A DNA stretch of 64,000 bases from PALSA-505 sp963762615 (GCA_963762615.1 CAVXLG010000012.1:1-64000); one strand, 5' to 3'; shown: positions 34,414 to 43,736, counted from the first letter of the stretch. A program made the numbers and translations. The notes: generated by a model from the letters alone, not told the origin.

Positions 34414-36015
34414 ATGAGTTCGCGTTCTGCCCGCTCGCGCCGGGCCTTTCTCGGCCTGGGCGCCGCGGTCGCGGTGGCACCGGCAGCGGCCGCCGTGGCC
34501 GCGAGGATGGCAGGGTCGGGCGGAACGGCGCACGCGGGGGTCCGGCCGCCCAAGGCCTCGCCCCGCCACCGTCCGGTCAGTGAGAACTCGCTCGCCGGCG
34601 ACCCGAACTGGCCGATCAGGCACCTCGGCCCGCCGGACGCGATGCTGGGGTACGCCGGCCAGGCCAGCGTGCGGCCCGGCGAGGCGATCACGCTGTTCGC
34701 GTCGACCACCGGCCGCTCGTTCAAGGTGCACGCGTTCCGGATGGGCTGGTACAACGGCGACCTGGCCCGGCTGGTCTGGAAGTCGGCGACGGTACCGGGG
34801 CACCGGCAGGCCAGCCCCGGCCTGGTCAGCCCGACTAATACGGTGGAGGCCGACTGGGATCCCGCGCTCACCGTGCCCACCGACGACTGGCCGGAGGGCA
34901 GCTACGTGCTCCGGCTCGACTCGGAGGCCGGGCCGCAGCGGTACGTGCCGGTCACCGTGCGGTCGGCCCGGACCGCCGGGAAGACGGTGATCAAGAACTC
35001 GGTCGCGACCTGGCAGGCTTACAACACGTGGGGCGGCTACGACCTGTACAACGGGCCGGGCGGCATCGCCGACTACGGCAACCGGGCGCTGGCGGTCAGC
35101 CTGGACCGGCCGTACGACGCGAGCGGCGCGTACATGTTCCTCTACCACGAGCGGAAGTTCATCGAGCTGGCCGAGCGGGCCGGCCTGCCGCTCGCGTACG
35201 TCACCAGCATGGACATCGCCGCGGACCCGCACCTGCTGGACGGGGCCAGCGCGCTGTTCTCGCTCGGCCACGATGAGTACTGGTCGCCGCCGGAGCGGGC
35301 CAACGTGACGGCGGCCAGGAACGCCGGGGTGAACCTGGCCTTCCTCGGGGCGAACTGCATGTTCCGGCGGACCCGGCTGGACAGCACGAAGCTGGGCCAG
35401 CGGCGGCTGGTCATCTGCTACAAGACCAGCTACACGCAGGACCCGATGTACGGCAAGGACAACGCGCTGGTCACCAGCGACTGGCGCGAGCCGCCGGACC
35501 CGGACCCCGAGTCGTCGCTGATCGGCACGCTGTACGAGTCGAACCCGGCCGACGCCGACTACGTCGTCGCCACGCCGGATGCCTGGATGTTCGCCAAGAC
35601 GGGCGTGCAGAAGGGGACCAGGTTCACCGGCCTGGTCGGCATCGAGTACGACCGGGTCAACCCGGGCGCGCCGGTGGAACGGCCGATCCAGGTGCTGTCG
35701 CACTCGCCGCTGACCTGCCGCGGCATCAACAGCTACTCCGACTCGGCCTACTACACGCACCGCAGCGGCGCGGGCGTGTTCAACACCGGCACGATGCGCT
35801 GGGTGGCTTCGTTCGGCGCGCCGTACCCGCCGTTCGGCCTGAACCGGAACACCGCCGGCTTCACCAAGCGGGTCACCCTCAACGTGCTGCGCGGCTTCGC
35901 CGAGGGGCCTGCCGCGGCCAAGCACCCGGCCCAGGACAACCTGGGCGCGATGCACGAGTGGCCCGGCGATCCGATGGCCGCCCAGCACAACCTGTGGCCG
36001 CCGGTCGTGCTCTAG
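34414..36015 (+). CDS. Tat-exported DmfA2-like (N,N-dimethylformamidase large-subunit) protein
   Basis: 533 aa. The signal RSRRAFLGLGAAVAVAP (residues 5-21) fits a twin-arginine leader. The body matches the C-terminal domain of the dimethylformamidase large subunit: GYAGQASVRPGEAITLFAST, RMGWYNGDLARLVW, NTWGGYDLYNG, SLDRPY, SLGHDEYWSPPERANVTAA, GANCMFRRTRLD. In DmfA2 this domain holds the iron site. Members of this large actinomycete group are usually unrelated to formamide use. ATG 34414 is the first start before the leader. It is next to the galactan genes and 20 bases before purC. Confidence 0.8.
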   Translation: MSSRSARSRRAFLGLGAAVAVAPAAAAVAARMAGSGGTAHAGVRPPKASPRHRPVSENSLAGDPNWPIRHLGPPDAMLGYAGQASVRPGEAITLFASTTGRSFKVHAFRMGWYNGDLARLVWKSATVPGHRQASPGLVSPTNTVEADWDPALTVPTDDWPEGSYVLRLDSEAGPQRYVPVTVRSARTAGKTVIKNSVATWQAYNTWGGYDLYNGPGGIADYGNRALAVSLDRPYDASGAYMFLYHERKFIELAERAGLPLAYVTSMDIAADPHLLDGASALFSLGHDEYWSPPERANVTAARNAGVNLAFLGANCMFRRTRLDSTKLGQRRLVICYKTSYTQDPMYGKDNALVTSDWREPPDPDPESSLIGTLYESNPADADYVVATPDAWMFAKTGVQKGTRFTGLVGIEYDRVNPGAPVERPIQVLSHSPLTCRGINSYSDSAYYTHRSGAGVFNTGTMRWVASFGAPYPPFGLNRNTAGFTKRVTLNVLRGFAEGPAAAKHPAQDNLGAMHEWPGDPMAAQHNLWPPVVL

Positions 36016-36035
36016 GCCGGCCAGTCGGGACGGGC

Positions 36036-36878
36036 ATGGAACTGCTGCATTCCGGGAAGGTCAGGGACGTCTACGCCGACCGCGGCGACGTGATCCTGGT
36101 GGCCTCCGACCGGGTGTCGGTCTACGACGTGGTGCTGCCCACCCCCATCCCCGGGAAGGGCAGGATCCTCACCGCGATGTCGCTGTCGTGGTTCGGCCGG
36201 CTGGCCGACGTTACGCCCAACCACGTGATCTCCGCCTCGCAGGTGCCCGCCGAGTTCGCCGGGCGGGCGATCCGGTGCCAGCGGCTGCAGATGCTGCCGG
36301 TGGAGTGCATCGCCCGCGGCTACCTGGCCGGGCTCGGCCTGGCGTCCTACCGGGAGTCGGGATCGGTCTGCGGCGTGTCGCTGCCGGCCGGCCTGGCCGA
36401 GGGATCCCGGCTGCCCGAGCCGGTGTTCACCCCCACGAGCAAGGCGCCGCCCGGGCGGCACGACGAGTTCATGACCTTCGAGGACGTGGCCGCGTCCGTC
36501 GGCCGCGAGACGGCCGCGGAGCTGCGCCGGATCACGCTCGAGGTGTACCGGCGCGGGCACGAGCTCGCGCTGGAGCGCGGGATCATCATCGCGGACACGA
36601 AACTGGAGTTCGGCTACGCGCCGGACGGGACGCTGACCCTCGGCGACGAGCTGCTGACCCCGGACTCCTCGCGATTCTGGGCAGCCGCGGACTGGCGGCC
36701 GGGCGGTCCGCAGCACGCGTTCGACAAACAGTTCGTCCGCGACTGGTCTGCCACCCTCGACTGGGACCGCACCGCGCCCGGCCCGGAGATCCCGCCAGCG
36801 ATCGTGACCGCGACGCGGTCACGGTACGCGGATGCCCTCGAGCGCCTCACCGGCGCCCGAGGACCCGAACTCGGCTAG
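36036..36878 (+). CDS. purC: SAICAR synthase
   Basis: 280 aa, cytoplasmic, purine biosynthesis step from CAIR and aspartate to SAICAR. The usual landmarks are HSGKVRDVYA, ASDRVSVYDVVLPTPIPGKG, ARGYLAGLGLASYRESG, ADTKLEFGYAPDG, DELLTPDSSRFW and FDKQFVRDW. The length matches the family. It starts 20 bases after the DmfA2-like stop and could be cotranscribed, though the pairing is not functionally obvious. No other purine genes lie in the window. Confidence 0.95.
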   Translation: MELLHSGKVRDVYADRGDVILVASDRVSVYDVVLPTPIPGKGRILTAMSLSWFGRLADVTPNHVISASQVPAEFAGRAIRCQRLQMLPVECIARGYLAGLGLASYRESGSVCGVSLPAGLAEGSRLPEPVFTPTSKAPPGRHDEFMTFEDVAASVGRETAAELRRITLEVYRRGHELALERGIIIADTKLEFGYAPDGTLTLGDELLTPDSSRFWAAADWRPGGPQHAFDKQFVRDWSATLDWDRTAPGPEIPPAIVTATRSRYADALERLTGARGPELG

Positions 36879-36897
36879 ACCGGCCGGGCCGGCGGCT

Positions 36898-37380
36898 CTA
36901 GAGCGGCCAGGGACGGGCCACCGCGCCGAGCCGATTCCACGCGTTGATCACCGCGATGGTCCAGATCAGCTCGGCCAGCTCGGTCTCGGAGAACTCGGCC
37001 GCGGCCCGGTCGAATACTTCGTCGGGCACCGGGCCGTCGGTGAGCCGGGTGCCCGCCTCGGTCAGCTCGAGCGCGGCGCGTTCCCGCGCGGTGAAGAACG
37101 GCGTCTCCCGCCAGACCGGCAGGGCGAACAGCCGCTGCTGCGAATCGCCAGCCCCCAGTGCGTCGCGCGTGTGCATGTCAACGCAGTACGCGCAGCCGTT
37201 CAGCTGCGAGGCGCGCGCCCTGACCAGCTCGACGAGGTTCGGCTCGAGGCTGGTATGCCTGCTGGCCGCCTCCAGCGAGTTCATCGCCTTGCTGATCCTC
37301 GGCGCCAGCTCGTCAACGGCCAGCCTGGCCGGCGGGATAACGGGGGCGGAGGTCTTGATACCGGATTCCGTTGTCGTCAT
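36898..37380 (-). CDS. Carboxymuconolactone decarboxylase/AhpD-like protein
   Basis: 160 aa. The AhpD-type active-site motif is CAYCVDMHTRDAL, with CxxC and His four residues on, preceded by ELVRARASQLNG. Such proteins act as alkylhydroperoxidases or small-molecule decarboxylases; the CxxC favours the peroxidase role. ELAELIWTIAVINAWNRLG closes the domain. ATG 37380 is divergent from the MocR-type gene, 46 bases away, a common arrangement in which the MocR regulator controls this gene. Confidence 0.9.
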   Translation of the reverse strand: MTTTESGIKTSAPVIPPARLAVDELAPRISKAMNSLEAASRHTSLEPNLVELVRARASQLNGCAYCVDMHTRDALGAGDSQQRLFALPVWRETPFFTARERAALELTEAGTRLTDGPVPDEVFDRAAAEFSETELAELIWTIAVINAWNRLGAVARPWPL

Positions 37381-37426
37381 GCTGCGAGCCTACGGGCCAG
37401 GTGGATCGCAGATAAGATCCAGTTCC

Positions 37427-38878
37427 GTGTCAGAAGATTGGGCCACTTCCGGAGTTGACCTGCACCTGGACCCCGGCACCGGGACGGGACGGCGGTCCGG
37501 GCTCGAGCGAGCGCTGCGCGACGCGATCCGCTCCGGCCGCCTGGCTCCCGGCGCCCGGCTGCCCTCCAGCCGGGCGCTGGCCGCCGACCTGGGGCTCTCC
37601 CGCGGCACGGTGAGCGCGGCCTTCGACCAGCTGGTGGCCGAGGGATACCTGACCGCCCGGCGCGGATCGGGCACCACGGTGAGCGAGCTGGTCGGCCGTC
37701 GGCCGCCGGCCGCGGGCCCGCAGCCGGCCGGGCCGGCGCCGCGGCATGACCTGCGGCCCGGCCGGCCCGACGTGTCGCTGTTCCCGGTCACGGCCTGGCT
37801 GCGGGCGAGCAGGCGCGCGCTGGGCCAGGCCAGGCCGGACGTCTACGGCTACGGCGACCCGCACGGCCGGATCGAGCTGCGCACCGCGCTGGCCGAGTAT
37901 CTCGGCAGGGCCCGCGGCGTGCTCGCCGCCCCCGGTCAGGTCGTGATCACCTCGGGGTACGTCCAGGCCCTGGCGCTGCTGGCCCGAGTGCTCCGTGCCG
38001 CGGGGACGACCGCGATCGCGATGGAGGATCCCGGCCTCGGATTCCACCGCGACGTCGTCAGGAGGTCCGGCCTGACCGTGCTGCCGCTGCCGGTCGATGA
38101 CCGCGGCGCCCGCACCGACCTGCTTCCCGGGGTCACCGGGCGCCGGCCCGGCGCGGTCGTATTGACCCCCGCCCACCAGTACCCGACCGGGGCCACCCTG
38201 CACCCGGTCCGCCGTCACGCGCTCGCCGAGTGGGCCCGCGCGGCCGGCTGCCTGGTCATCGAGGACGATTACGACGGGGAGTTCCGCTACGACCGGCAGC
38301 CGGTGGGCGCGGTGCAGGGAATGGCCCCCGACCGCGTCGCGTACATCGGCAGTGCGTCCAAGACCCTGGGCCCGGCACTGCGGCTGGGCTGGATGGTGCT
38401 GCCGGACCACCTGGTCGGGGCCGTGGCGGACGAGAAGCTGCACCTCGACATCCATACCGGGGCGCTCGACCAGCTTGCGCTCGCCGATCTCATCGCCAGC
38501 CACGCCTACGACAAGCACATCCGAGCCTGCCGCCTGCGCTACCGGCGCCGCCGCGACCTGCTGGTCGCCCGGCTTGCCCCCGGGCCCGGGCAGCCGCGGC
38601 CCGGCCTGCGGGTCCGCGGTGTCGCGGCCGGCCTGCAGGCCCTGATCAGCCTGCCGGCCGAGGGCCCGGGCGAGGAGGAGCTGCAGGCCCGGGCAGCAGA
38701 GCACGGCCTGGCGCTGGACGGCCTGGGCGGCCACTGGCACCAGCCCGGGGATCACCCGCAGGGCATCGTGGTCGGCTTCGGGACGCCCAGCCAGCGCGGC
38801 TACCCGGTCGCGCTGGAGGCTCTCGCCCGGGTGCTGCGCGGCGCGGCCCGCCGGGACGGCGCCGCGACACGCCGGTAG
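37427..38878 (+). CDS. MocR/PdxR-type regulator (GntR helix-turn-helix plus aminotransferase domain)
   Basis: 483 aa. A GntR winged helix (residues 25-90: RALRDAIRSGRLAPGARLPS, LGLSRGTVSAAFDQLVAEGY) is joined to a fold-type I aminotransferase domain with ITSGYVQALALLARVL, VIEDDYDGEFRYDR, and the PLP lysine in GSASKTLGPALRLGW (Lys312). Such regulators sense PLP or amino compounds. The short gap (37381-37426) to the divergent AhpD-like gene contains the probable operator; GATAAGATCC occurs there. GTG 37427 starts the helix-turn-helix region. Confidence 0.92.
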   Translation: MSEDWATSGVDLHLDPGTGTGRRSGLERALRDAIRSGRLAPGARLPSSRALAADLGLSRGTVSAAFDQLVAEGYLTARRGSGTTVSELVGRRPPAAGPQPAGPAPRHDLRPGRPDVSLFPVTAWLRASRRALGQARPDVYGYGDPHGRIELRTALAEYLGRARGVLAAPGQVVITSGYVQALALLARVLRAAGTTAIAMEDPGLGFHRDVVRRSGLTVLPLPVDDRGARTDLLPGVTGRRPGAVVLTPAHQYPTGATLHPVRRHALAEWARAAGCLVIEDDYDGEFRYDRQPVGAVQGMAPDRVAYIGSASKTLGPALRLGWMVLPDHLVGAVADEKLHLDIHTGALDQLALADLIASHAYDKHIRACRLRYRRRRDLLVARLAPGPGQPRPGLRVRGVAAGLQALISLPAEGPGEEELQARAAEHGLALDGLGGHWHQPGDHPQGIVVGFGTPSQRGYPVALEALARVLRGAARRDGAATRR

Positions 38879-38933
38879 CGCTCTCTGCGCCAATCTAGGG
38901 CCTGCGCTAGATCTGGCCATAGAGTCCGATGCT

Positions 38934-40109
38934 GTGGATCCGGTGCGAAACCCCTACGCGCCAGGCGCGGGCCAGCGCCCGCCCGAGCTCACCGGGCGGG
39001 ACCGGGAGATCAGCCAGTTCAGCGTCGTACTGGAACGGGTGGCGCGGGAGCGCCCGGAGCGCAGCATCGTGCTCACCGGGCTGCGCGGCGTGGGCAAGAC
39101 GGTGCTGCTCAACTCCTTCCGCTCGATGGCCATTCAGCGGCTGTGGGGAACCGGGAAGATAGAGGCCCGGCCGGACCAGTCGATCCGGCGGCCGGTCGCC
39201 GGGGCGCTGCACATGGCGGTCCGCGAGCTGGCGCCCCGGCACCGGGCGCCGGACCGGATCGAGCACTTCCTCGGCGTGCTCAAGGCCTTCGCCGCACGCG
39301 ACCCGCGCGCCCCCAAGGGCACCGCGCAGCTGGGCATCGACGTCCCCGCGGTACGCGGGCGCGCGGACTCGGGTGACCTCGAGATCGACCTGACCGAGCT
39401 GCTCGCGGACGCCGCGTCGGTGGCGACCGACCTCGGGGTCGGGATCGCGCTGTTCGTCGATGAGATGCAGGACGTTCCGGCTGCTGACGTGTCCGCGCTG
39501 TGCGCGGCCTGCCACGAGCTCTCCCAGACCGGCGGGCCGCTGATCGTGGTCGGCGCCGGGCTGCCGCACCTGCCGTCCGTGCTGTCGGCCAGCAAGAGCT
39601 ATTCCGAGCGGCTGTTCAGCTACGTGCGGATCGACCGGCTGGACCGGGAGGCCGCCGACCTGGCCCTGATCGCCCCGGCCCGGCGCGAGGGCATTGAGTT
39701 CAAGCCCGCAGCGCTCGACGCGCTGTACCGGGCGGCCGACGGCTATCCCTACTTCGTGCAGGCTTACGGCAAGGTGACCTGGGACGTCGCGACGCAGAGC
39801 CCGGTGACCGAGGAGGATGTCGCCGTGGCCGCGCCCGAGGCGGAGAGCGAGCTTGCCGTCGGCTTCTTCGGCAGCAGGTACGAGCGCGCCACCCCCGCCG
39901 AACGCGAGTACATGCGGGCCATGGCGGCGCTCGGCGACGAGCCGGTACCGACGTCACGGGTGGCCGACGAGCTCGCCCGCAAGCCGTCCAGCGTGTCCCC
40001 GGCCCGCGATGCCCTGATCAAGAAAGGGCTCATCTACAGCTCGGAGCGCGGGCTCATCGCGTTCACCGTCCCGCATTTCGGCCGCTTCCTGCGCTCGCAG
40101 CCGGCCTAG
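38934..40109 (+). CDS. AAA-family ATPase of unknown target
   Basis: 391 aa. Walker A is GLRGVGKT (49-56) and Walker B is IALFVDEMQDV near 175. The N-terminus (NPYAPGAGQRPPELTGRDRE) and FSYVRIDRLDREAADLAL are common to a family of stand-alone Orc1/Cdc6-like or STAND-like ATPases. A winged-helix C-terminus (VPTSRVADELARKPSSVSPA, ALIKKGLIYSSERGLIAFTVP) is likely. It may be a solitary regulator; in some genomes such ATPases sit with toxin or defence genes, but no partner is seen here. GTG 38934 is preferred. Confidence 0.85.
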   Translation: MDPVRNPYAPGAGQRPPELTGRDREISQFSVVLERVARERPERSIVLTGLRGVGKTVLLNSFRSMAIQRLWGTGKIEARPDQSIRRPVAGALHMAVRELAPRHRAPDRIEHFLGVLKAFAARDPRAPKGTAQLGIDVPAVRGRADSGDLEIDLTELLADAASVATDLGVGIALFVDEMQDVPAADVSALCAACHELSQTGGPLIVVGAGLPHLPSVLSASKSYSERLFSYVRIDRLDREAADLALIAPARREGIEFKPAALDALYRAADGYPYFVQAYGKVTWDVATQSPVTEEDVAVAAPEAESELAVGFFGSRYERATPAEREYMRAMAALGDEPVPTSRVADELARKPSSVSPARDALIKKGLIYSSERGLIAFTVPHFGRFLRSQPA

Positions 40110-40136
40110 GCGGCGTTCCGCGGCGGCGTCTTCGCT

Positions 40137-40166
40137 TCTATCCCGGTGTCTAGCCACCGGGATAGA
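40137..40166 (+). terminator. 12-bp perfect hairpin behind the AAA ATPase gene
   Basis: TCTATCCCGGTG (40137-40148) pairs exactly with CACCGGGATAGA (40155-40166) around a six-base loop, 28 bases after the stop. Confidence 0.75.
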
Positions 40167-40185
40167 GGGTGCTAGAAAACCGCAG

Positions 40186-40277
40186 AGAGCCGCCGGCGCT
40201 GGCCGTCGGCACAGCACAGAGGCGCTGGCGCCGGCCGTCGGCACCGCACAGAGCCGCCGGCGCCGGCCATCGGCTCC
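40186..40277. repeat. 32-bp tandem repeat, nearly three copies
   Basis: Units at 40186-40217, 40218-40249 and 40250-40277 share CCGCCGGCGCCGGCCGTCGG-like cores and differ at a few bases. They fill the gap between the ATPase terminator and the acyl-CoA ligase gene, where no gene is visible. Confidence 0.8.
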
Positions 40278-40443
40278 GGCGGGCCGGCTGGAGCCGGTCC
40301 GGGCAGCCCGCGGCCCTGGCCTCGTGACGTCTGGCCCTCCCGCGTGGCAGTATCCCCCCGAGGACGCTTCTGCGCGCGTGTCCTGCAGCGGGGCCTGCAG
40401 GCTGCCCGGAGGCGGTCGGGATCGCGGCCCGGGAGGTTAGCCA

Positions 40444-42087
40444 GTGCGCAGCACCATGATGGACGTCCCGCTGACGGTGGCGGCGCTGATGCGGTACGGC
40501 ACCTCGGCCTACGGCGAGCGCGAGGTGGTGACGGCCACCGAGGACGGGACCAGGCGCCAGACCTACGCGCAGACCCGGCGCCGCGCGTCCCAGCTGGCCG
40601 GAGCGCTGCGCAGGCTCGGCGTGGACGGCGATCAGCGGGTCGGCACGCTGATGTGGAACAACGCGGAGCACCTGGAGGCCTACCTCGCCGTCCCCTCGAT
40701 GGGCGCGGTGCTGCACACGCTCAACCTCCGGCTGGATCCCGGCCAGCTCGGCTACATCGCCCAGCACGCCGGGGACTACGTGATCATCGTGGACGGGACG
40801 CTGGTGCCCTTGCTGGCCAAGGTGCTGCCGGCCATCTCCTCGGTCCGGCACGTCGTCGTGACGCCTGTTGCGGACCGAACGGCTGCCGCCGACACCGCCG
40901 CGCTCGAGGGCGACGCCCGCAGCGTGCACGAATACGAGGATCTGCTCGCCGCCGAGCCGGAAACGTTCGACTGGCCGGCCCTCGACGAGCGGTCCGCGGC
41001 CGCGATGTGCTACACGAGCGGGACCACGGGCAACCCGAAGGGGGTGGTCTACAGCCACCGGTCCACGTACTTGCACTCGATGGGCACATGCATGGGCAAC
41101 ACGTTCGGCCTGTCGGAGCGGGACCGAGTACTGCCCGTCGTCCCGATGTTCCACGCCAACGCCTGGGGGTTGGCCTACGCGGCCGTCCTGGCGGGCGCGG
41201 ACCTGATCCTGCCGGACCGCTTCCTGCAGCCCGCGCCGCTGGTCCGGCTGATCGAGGCCGAGCGGCCCACGCTGGCCGGGGCGGTGCCCACGATCTGGAA
41301 CGAGGTGCTGCGTCACGTGCGCGCGCACGGCGGGGATCTGTCCTCGCTGCGGCTGGTGCCCTGCGGCGGCTCGGCCGTCCCGCACGCGCTGCAGGAGGCC
41401 TACGAGTCCGAGCTGGGCGTCCGGATCCTGCATGCCTGGGGCATGACCGAGACCTCGCCGCTCGGCAGCGTGGCGCACCCGCCGGCCGGCACTCCGGATG
41501 ACCAGCAGTGGCACTACCGGGACAGCCAGGGCAGGCTGAGTTGCACGTTGGAGGCCAGGCTGATCGGCGAGGGCGGCACCGAGCTGCCGCAGGACGGCAC
41601 CGCGGTCGGCGAGATAGAGGTGCGCGGGCCCTGGGTCACCGGGGCGTACTACAAGGACGATGACCCGCAGAAGTTCCGTGACGGCTGGCTGCGCACCGGT
41701 GACGTGGGGAGCATCGACCCGCAGGGCTTCGTCAGGCTCACCGACCGGGCGAAAGACGTGATCAAGTCCGGCGGCGAATGGATCTCCTCGATGGAGCTGG
41801 AAAACCTGCTGATGGCGCACCCGGACGTGGCGGAGGCGGCGGTCATCGGCGTGACCGACGAAAAGTGGGGCGAGCGGCCGCTGGCCGCGGTGGTGCGCAA
41901 GCCCGGCACGTCGGTCAGCGCGGGGGACCTGCGTGAGTTCCTGGAGGCCAGCGTGCCCCGCTGGCAGCTGCCGGAGCGCTGGTCGTTCATCACCGAGGTA
42001 CCCAAGACCAGCGTGGGCAAGTTCGCGAAGACCCGGATGCGCGAGTCCTACGCGCGGGGCGAGTACGAGGTGGTAGAGGCTCGCTGA
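40444..42087 (+). CDS. Long-chain fatty-acid-CoA ligase (ANL superfamily)
   Basis: 547 aa. The ATP loop is YTSGTTGNPKG (190-200), followed by PMFHANAWGLAYAA, the A5 motif AWGMTETSPL, the A7/A8 region GWLRTGDVGSIDPQGFVRLTD and KDVIKSGGEWISSMELE, and the acyl-adenylate lysine region PKTSVGKFAKTRMR. The gene is of the medium/long-chain type. GTG 40444 has GGGAGG eight bases upstream. It is followed by a sigma factor, but the 90-base gap and different functions suggest separate units. Confidence 0.92.
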   Translation: MRSTMMDVPLTVAALMRYGTSAYGEREVVTATEDGTRRQTYAQTRRRASQLAGALRRLGVDGDQRVGTLMWNNAEHLEAYLAVPSMGAVLHTLNLRLDPGQLGYIAQHAGDYVIIVDGTLVPLLAKVLPAISSVRHVVVTPVADRTAAADTAALEGDARSVHEYEDLLAAEPETFDWPALDERSAAAMCYTSGTTGNPKGVVYSHRSTYLHSMGTCMGNTFGLSERDRVLPVVPMFHANAWGLAYAAVLAGADLILPDRFLQPAPLVRLIEAERPTLAGAVPTIWNEVLRHVRAHGGDLSSLRLVPCGGSAVPHALQEAYESELGVRILHAWGMTETSPLGSVAHPPAGTPDDQQWHYRDSQGRLSCTLEARLIGEGGTELPQDGTAVGEIEVRGPWVTGAYYKDDDPQKFRDGWLRTGDVGSIDPQGFVRLTDRAKDVIKSGGEWISSMELENLLMAHPDVAEAAVIGVTDEKWGERPLAAVVRKPGTSVSAGDLREFLEASVPRWQLPERWSFITEVPKTSVGKFAKTRMRESYARGEYEVVEAR

Positions 42088-42177
42088 CCCGGACGGTTCC
42101 GGCGGCGGTCACCCGCTTCGGTGCCGACGCGGCAGATTACCCTGCGGGCCCCGGCGCCTGGCCCGATACTCGGCTTT

Positions 42178-42732
42178 GTGATCGGTGAGGGGTTCGCGGC
42201 CGTGCTCGAGGCCGCCCAGGGCGGCAGCGAGCAGGCGTTCTGCGCGCTGTGGCAGGACGCGAACCCGGCCCTGCTGCGCTACCTGCGGGTGATCGCCCCG
42301 CCGACGGCCGAGGACGTCGCGGCCGAGACGTGGGTGCACGTGGTCCGCGGCCTGGCCGCATTCCGCGGCGACGAGGCGGCGTGGCGGGCCTGGCTGTTCA
42401 CCACCGCGCGGCGGCGCGCCACCGACGACGCTCGACGGAGGGCCCGGCGGCAGGCCGGCCCGCTGGAGGAGCTGCCCCCGGCCAGTGCCCCCGCAGCGCC
42501 CGACGCGGCCGAGGTCGCGATCCAGAACCTGGACACCCGCGCGGCCATCGCCCTGATCTCGGAACTGCCGCGGCTACAGGCGGAGGTGATCCTGCTGAGG
42601 GTGGTGGCCGGCCTGGACACCGACACGGTCGCCAAGATGCTCGGCCGCAGCCCGGGCGCGGTCCGGGTGGCGGCCCACCGCGGCCTGCGGCGGCTGGCCG
42701 CGATCGTGCCCAGGGCGCGTGTAACGCTCTGA
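42178..42732 (+). CDS. ECF-type sigma-70 family factor
   Basis: 184 aa. Region 2 (AFCALWQDANPALLRYLRVI, AEDVAAETWVHVVRGLAAF, WRAWLFTTARRRATDDARRR) and region 4 (LISELPRLQAEVILLRVVAG, SPGAVRVAAHRGLRRLAAI) are plain. It binds RNA polymerase and recognises a stress-type promoter. GTG 42178 is preferred; a GTG at 42121 adds an unlikely leader. The next gene starts 25 bases downstream and encodes a single-pass membrane protein, so a sigma/anti-sigma pair is probable. Confidence 0.88.
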   Translation: MIGEGFAAVLEAAQGGSEQAFCALWQDANPALLRYLRVIAPPTAEDVAAETWVHVVRGLAAFRGDEAAWRAWLFTTARRRATDDARRRARRQAGPLEELPPASAPAAPDAAEVAIQNLDTRAAIALISELPRLQAEVILLRVVAGLDTDTVAKMLGRSPGAVRVAAHRGLRRLAAIVPRARVTL

Positions 42733-42757
42733 CGGGCCCCGGCGTTCCGGACATGAC

Positions 42758-43618
42758 ATGCCTGACCTTCCGCGCCGAGCCGACGACGCTGTCCCCCCGA
42801 TCGGGGACAGCGCGCTGGACGCACTGCTGGCGGTGGGCCAGCCTCCGCAGCCCGCGGCTCCGGCGCTGCGGCCGGTCGCGGAGGTGCTTGCCGCGCTGCG
42901 GGCCGGGCCGGGCGGCGGGGAGCTGGCCGGGAAGGCCCGCGCGCTGGCCGAGTTCCGCGAAGCGGCCAGCCGGTCAGGCCGGCCGCACCGGGTCTCCGCC
43001 CGGCGGGGGAGGCTGCCTCGCCTGCGGCTCGGCGTCAAGCTCACCGCGGCAGCCGCCGGAGCGGCCCTAGCCGTCGGCGGTACCGCCGCCTATGCGGGTG
43101 TCCTGCCCGCGCCGCTGCAGGAGATGGCCCACGTCGCCCTCGCGGCGCCCGCGGCCACGATGAGCTCGGCTCCTGCGCCGCACCGTAGCCTTGGCGCCCG
43201 CGCCGGGGCCGCGGCCCGCCAGCCAGCCGACGACGGCGCCGGCCACCCCGGCCCGCGGCACGGCAACCCGGTTGACCGGCACGGCCAGCCGGGGGAGCGG
43301 GGCGGCCAGTCGGCGGCCCGGCACGGCCAGCCGAGGGCCCGGCACGGCCAGCCCGGGAAGCGGCACGGCCATCCTGGCTCGCGGCACGGTCAGCCCGGGG
43401 ACCGGCACGACCACCCCGGGGCGCGGCACCACCAGCCGGGCGCTGCCGGGCATCCTGGCCGGAACCTGCCTGCCCGCCGGGCCGGCCCGCCCGCTCATCG
43501 CACCGGCGAGCCGGACGTTCACCACTCCGGCAGGCCGACCGTCCATCACCAGGGGAAGCCTGCTGCGGTTCCCACTCTCCAGCGCAGCGGCATTCCCGGT
43601 TCCGCCCGCCGGCGCTGA
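42758..43618 (+). CDS. Single-pass membrane protein with histidine/glycine/proline-rich repeats; probable sigma partner
   Basis: 286 aa. The N-terminal 95 residues are soluble (ADDAVPPIGDSALDALLAVG, GGELAGKARALAEFREA), followed by a membrane helix (LTAAAAGAALAVGGTAAYAG) and LPAPLQEMAHVALAAP. The outer part is a low-complexity array (RHGQPG and variants, about residues 160-225). The same DNA can be read in a second frame as GTASRGSG-like repeats, so the true frame of the tail is uncertain. Order and layout match membrane partners of actinomycete ECF sigma factors. A strong hairpin follows. Confidence 0.65.
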   Translation: MPDLPRRADDAVPPIGDSALDALLAVGQPPQPAAPALRPVAEVLAALRAGPGGGELAGKARALAEFREAASRSGRPHRVSARRGRLPRLRLGVKLTAAAAGAALAVGGTAAYAGVLPAPLQEMAHVALAAPAATMSSAPAPHRSLGARAGAAARQPADDGAGHPGPRHGNPVDRHGQPGERGGQSAARHGQPRARHGQPGKRHGHPGSRHGQPGDRHDHPGARHHQPGAAGHPGRNLPARRAGPPAHRTGEPDVHHSGRPTVHHQGKPAAVPTLQRSGIPGSARRR

Positions 43619-43641
43619 CAGGCCAGGCCGACGGGCGTCGA

Positions 43642-43684
43642 GCCGCGGGCCGGGTCCCTTTCCCCGGGGGACCCGGCCCGCGGC
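43642..43684 (+). terminator. 17-bp hairpin behind the sigma operon
   Basis: The arms 43642-43658 and 43668-43684 (core CCGCGGGCCGGGTCC) are fully complementary and close a nine-base loop. They lie 23 bases after the stop, before the tRNA promoter. Confidence 0.85.
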
Positions 43685-43736
43685 CTCGCGGGCGGGCGTT
43701 TGCGGCCGAGTCGGCTGCGGAGGTCAACGGGCCTGG

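Noticed and set aside
40186..40277. Short repeats as a CRISPR array
   Set aside because: The units are directly abutting with no unique spacers, and no cas genes occur in the window.
40150..41820. 556-codon leftward frame
   Set aside because: Antisense of the acyl-CoA ligase gene and of the tandem repeat; no family resemblance.
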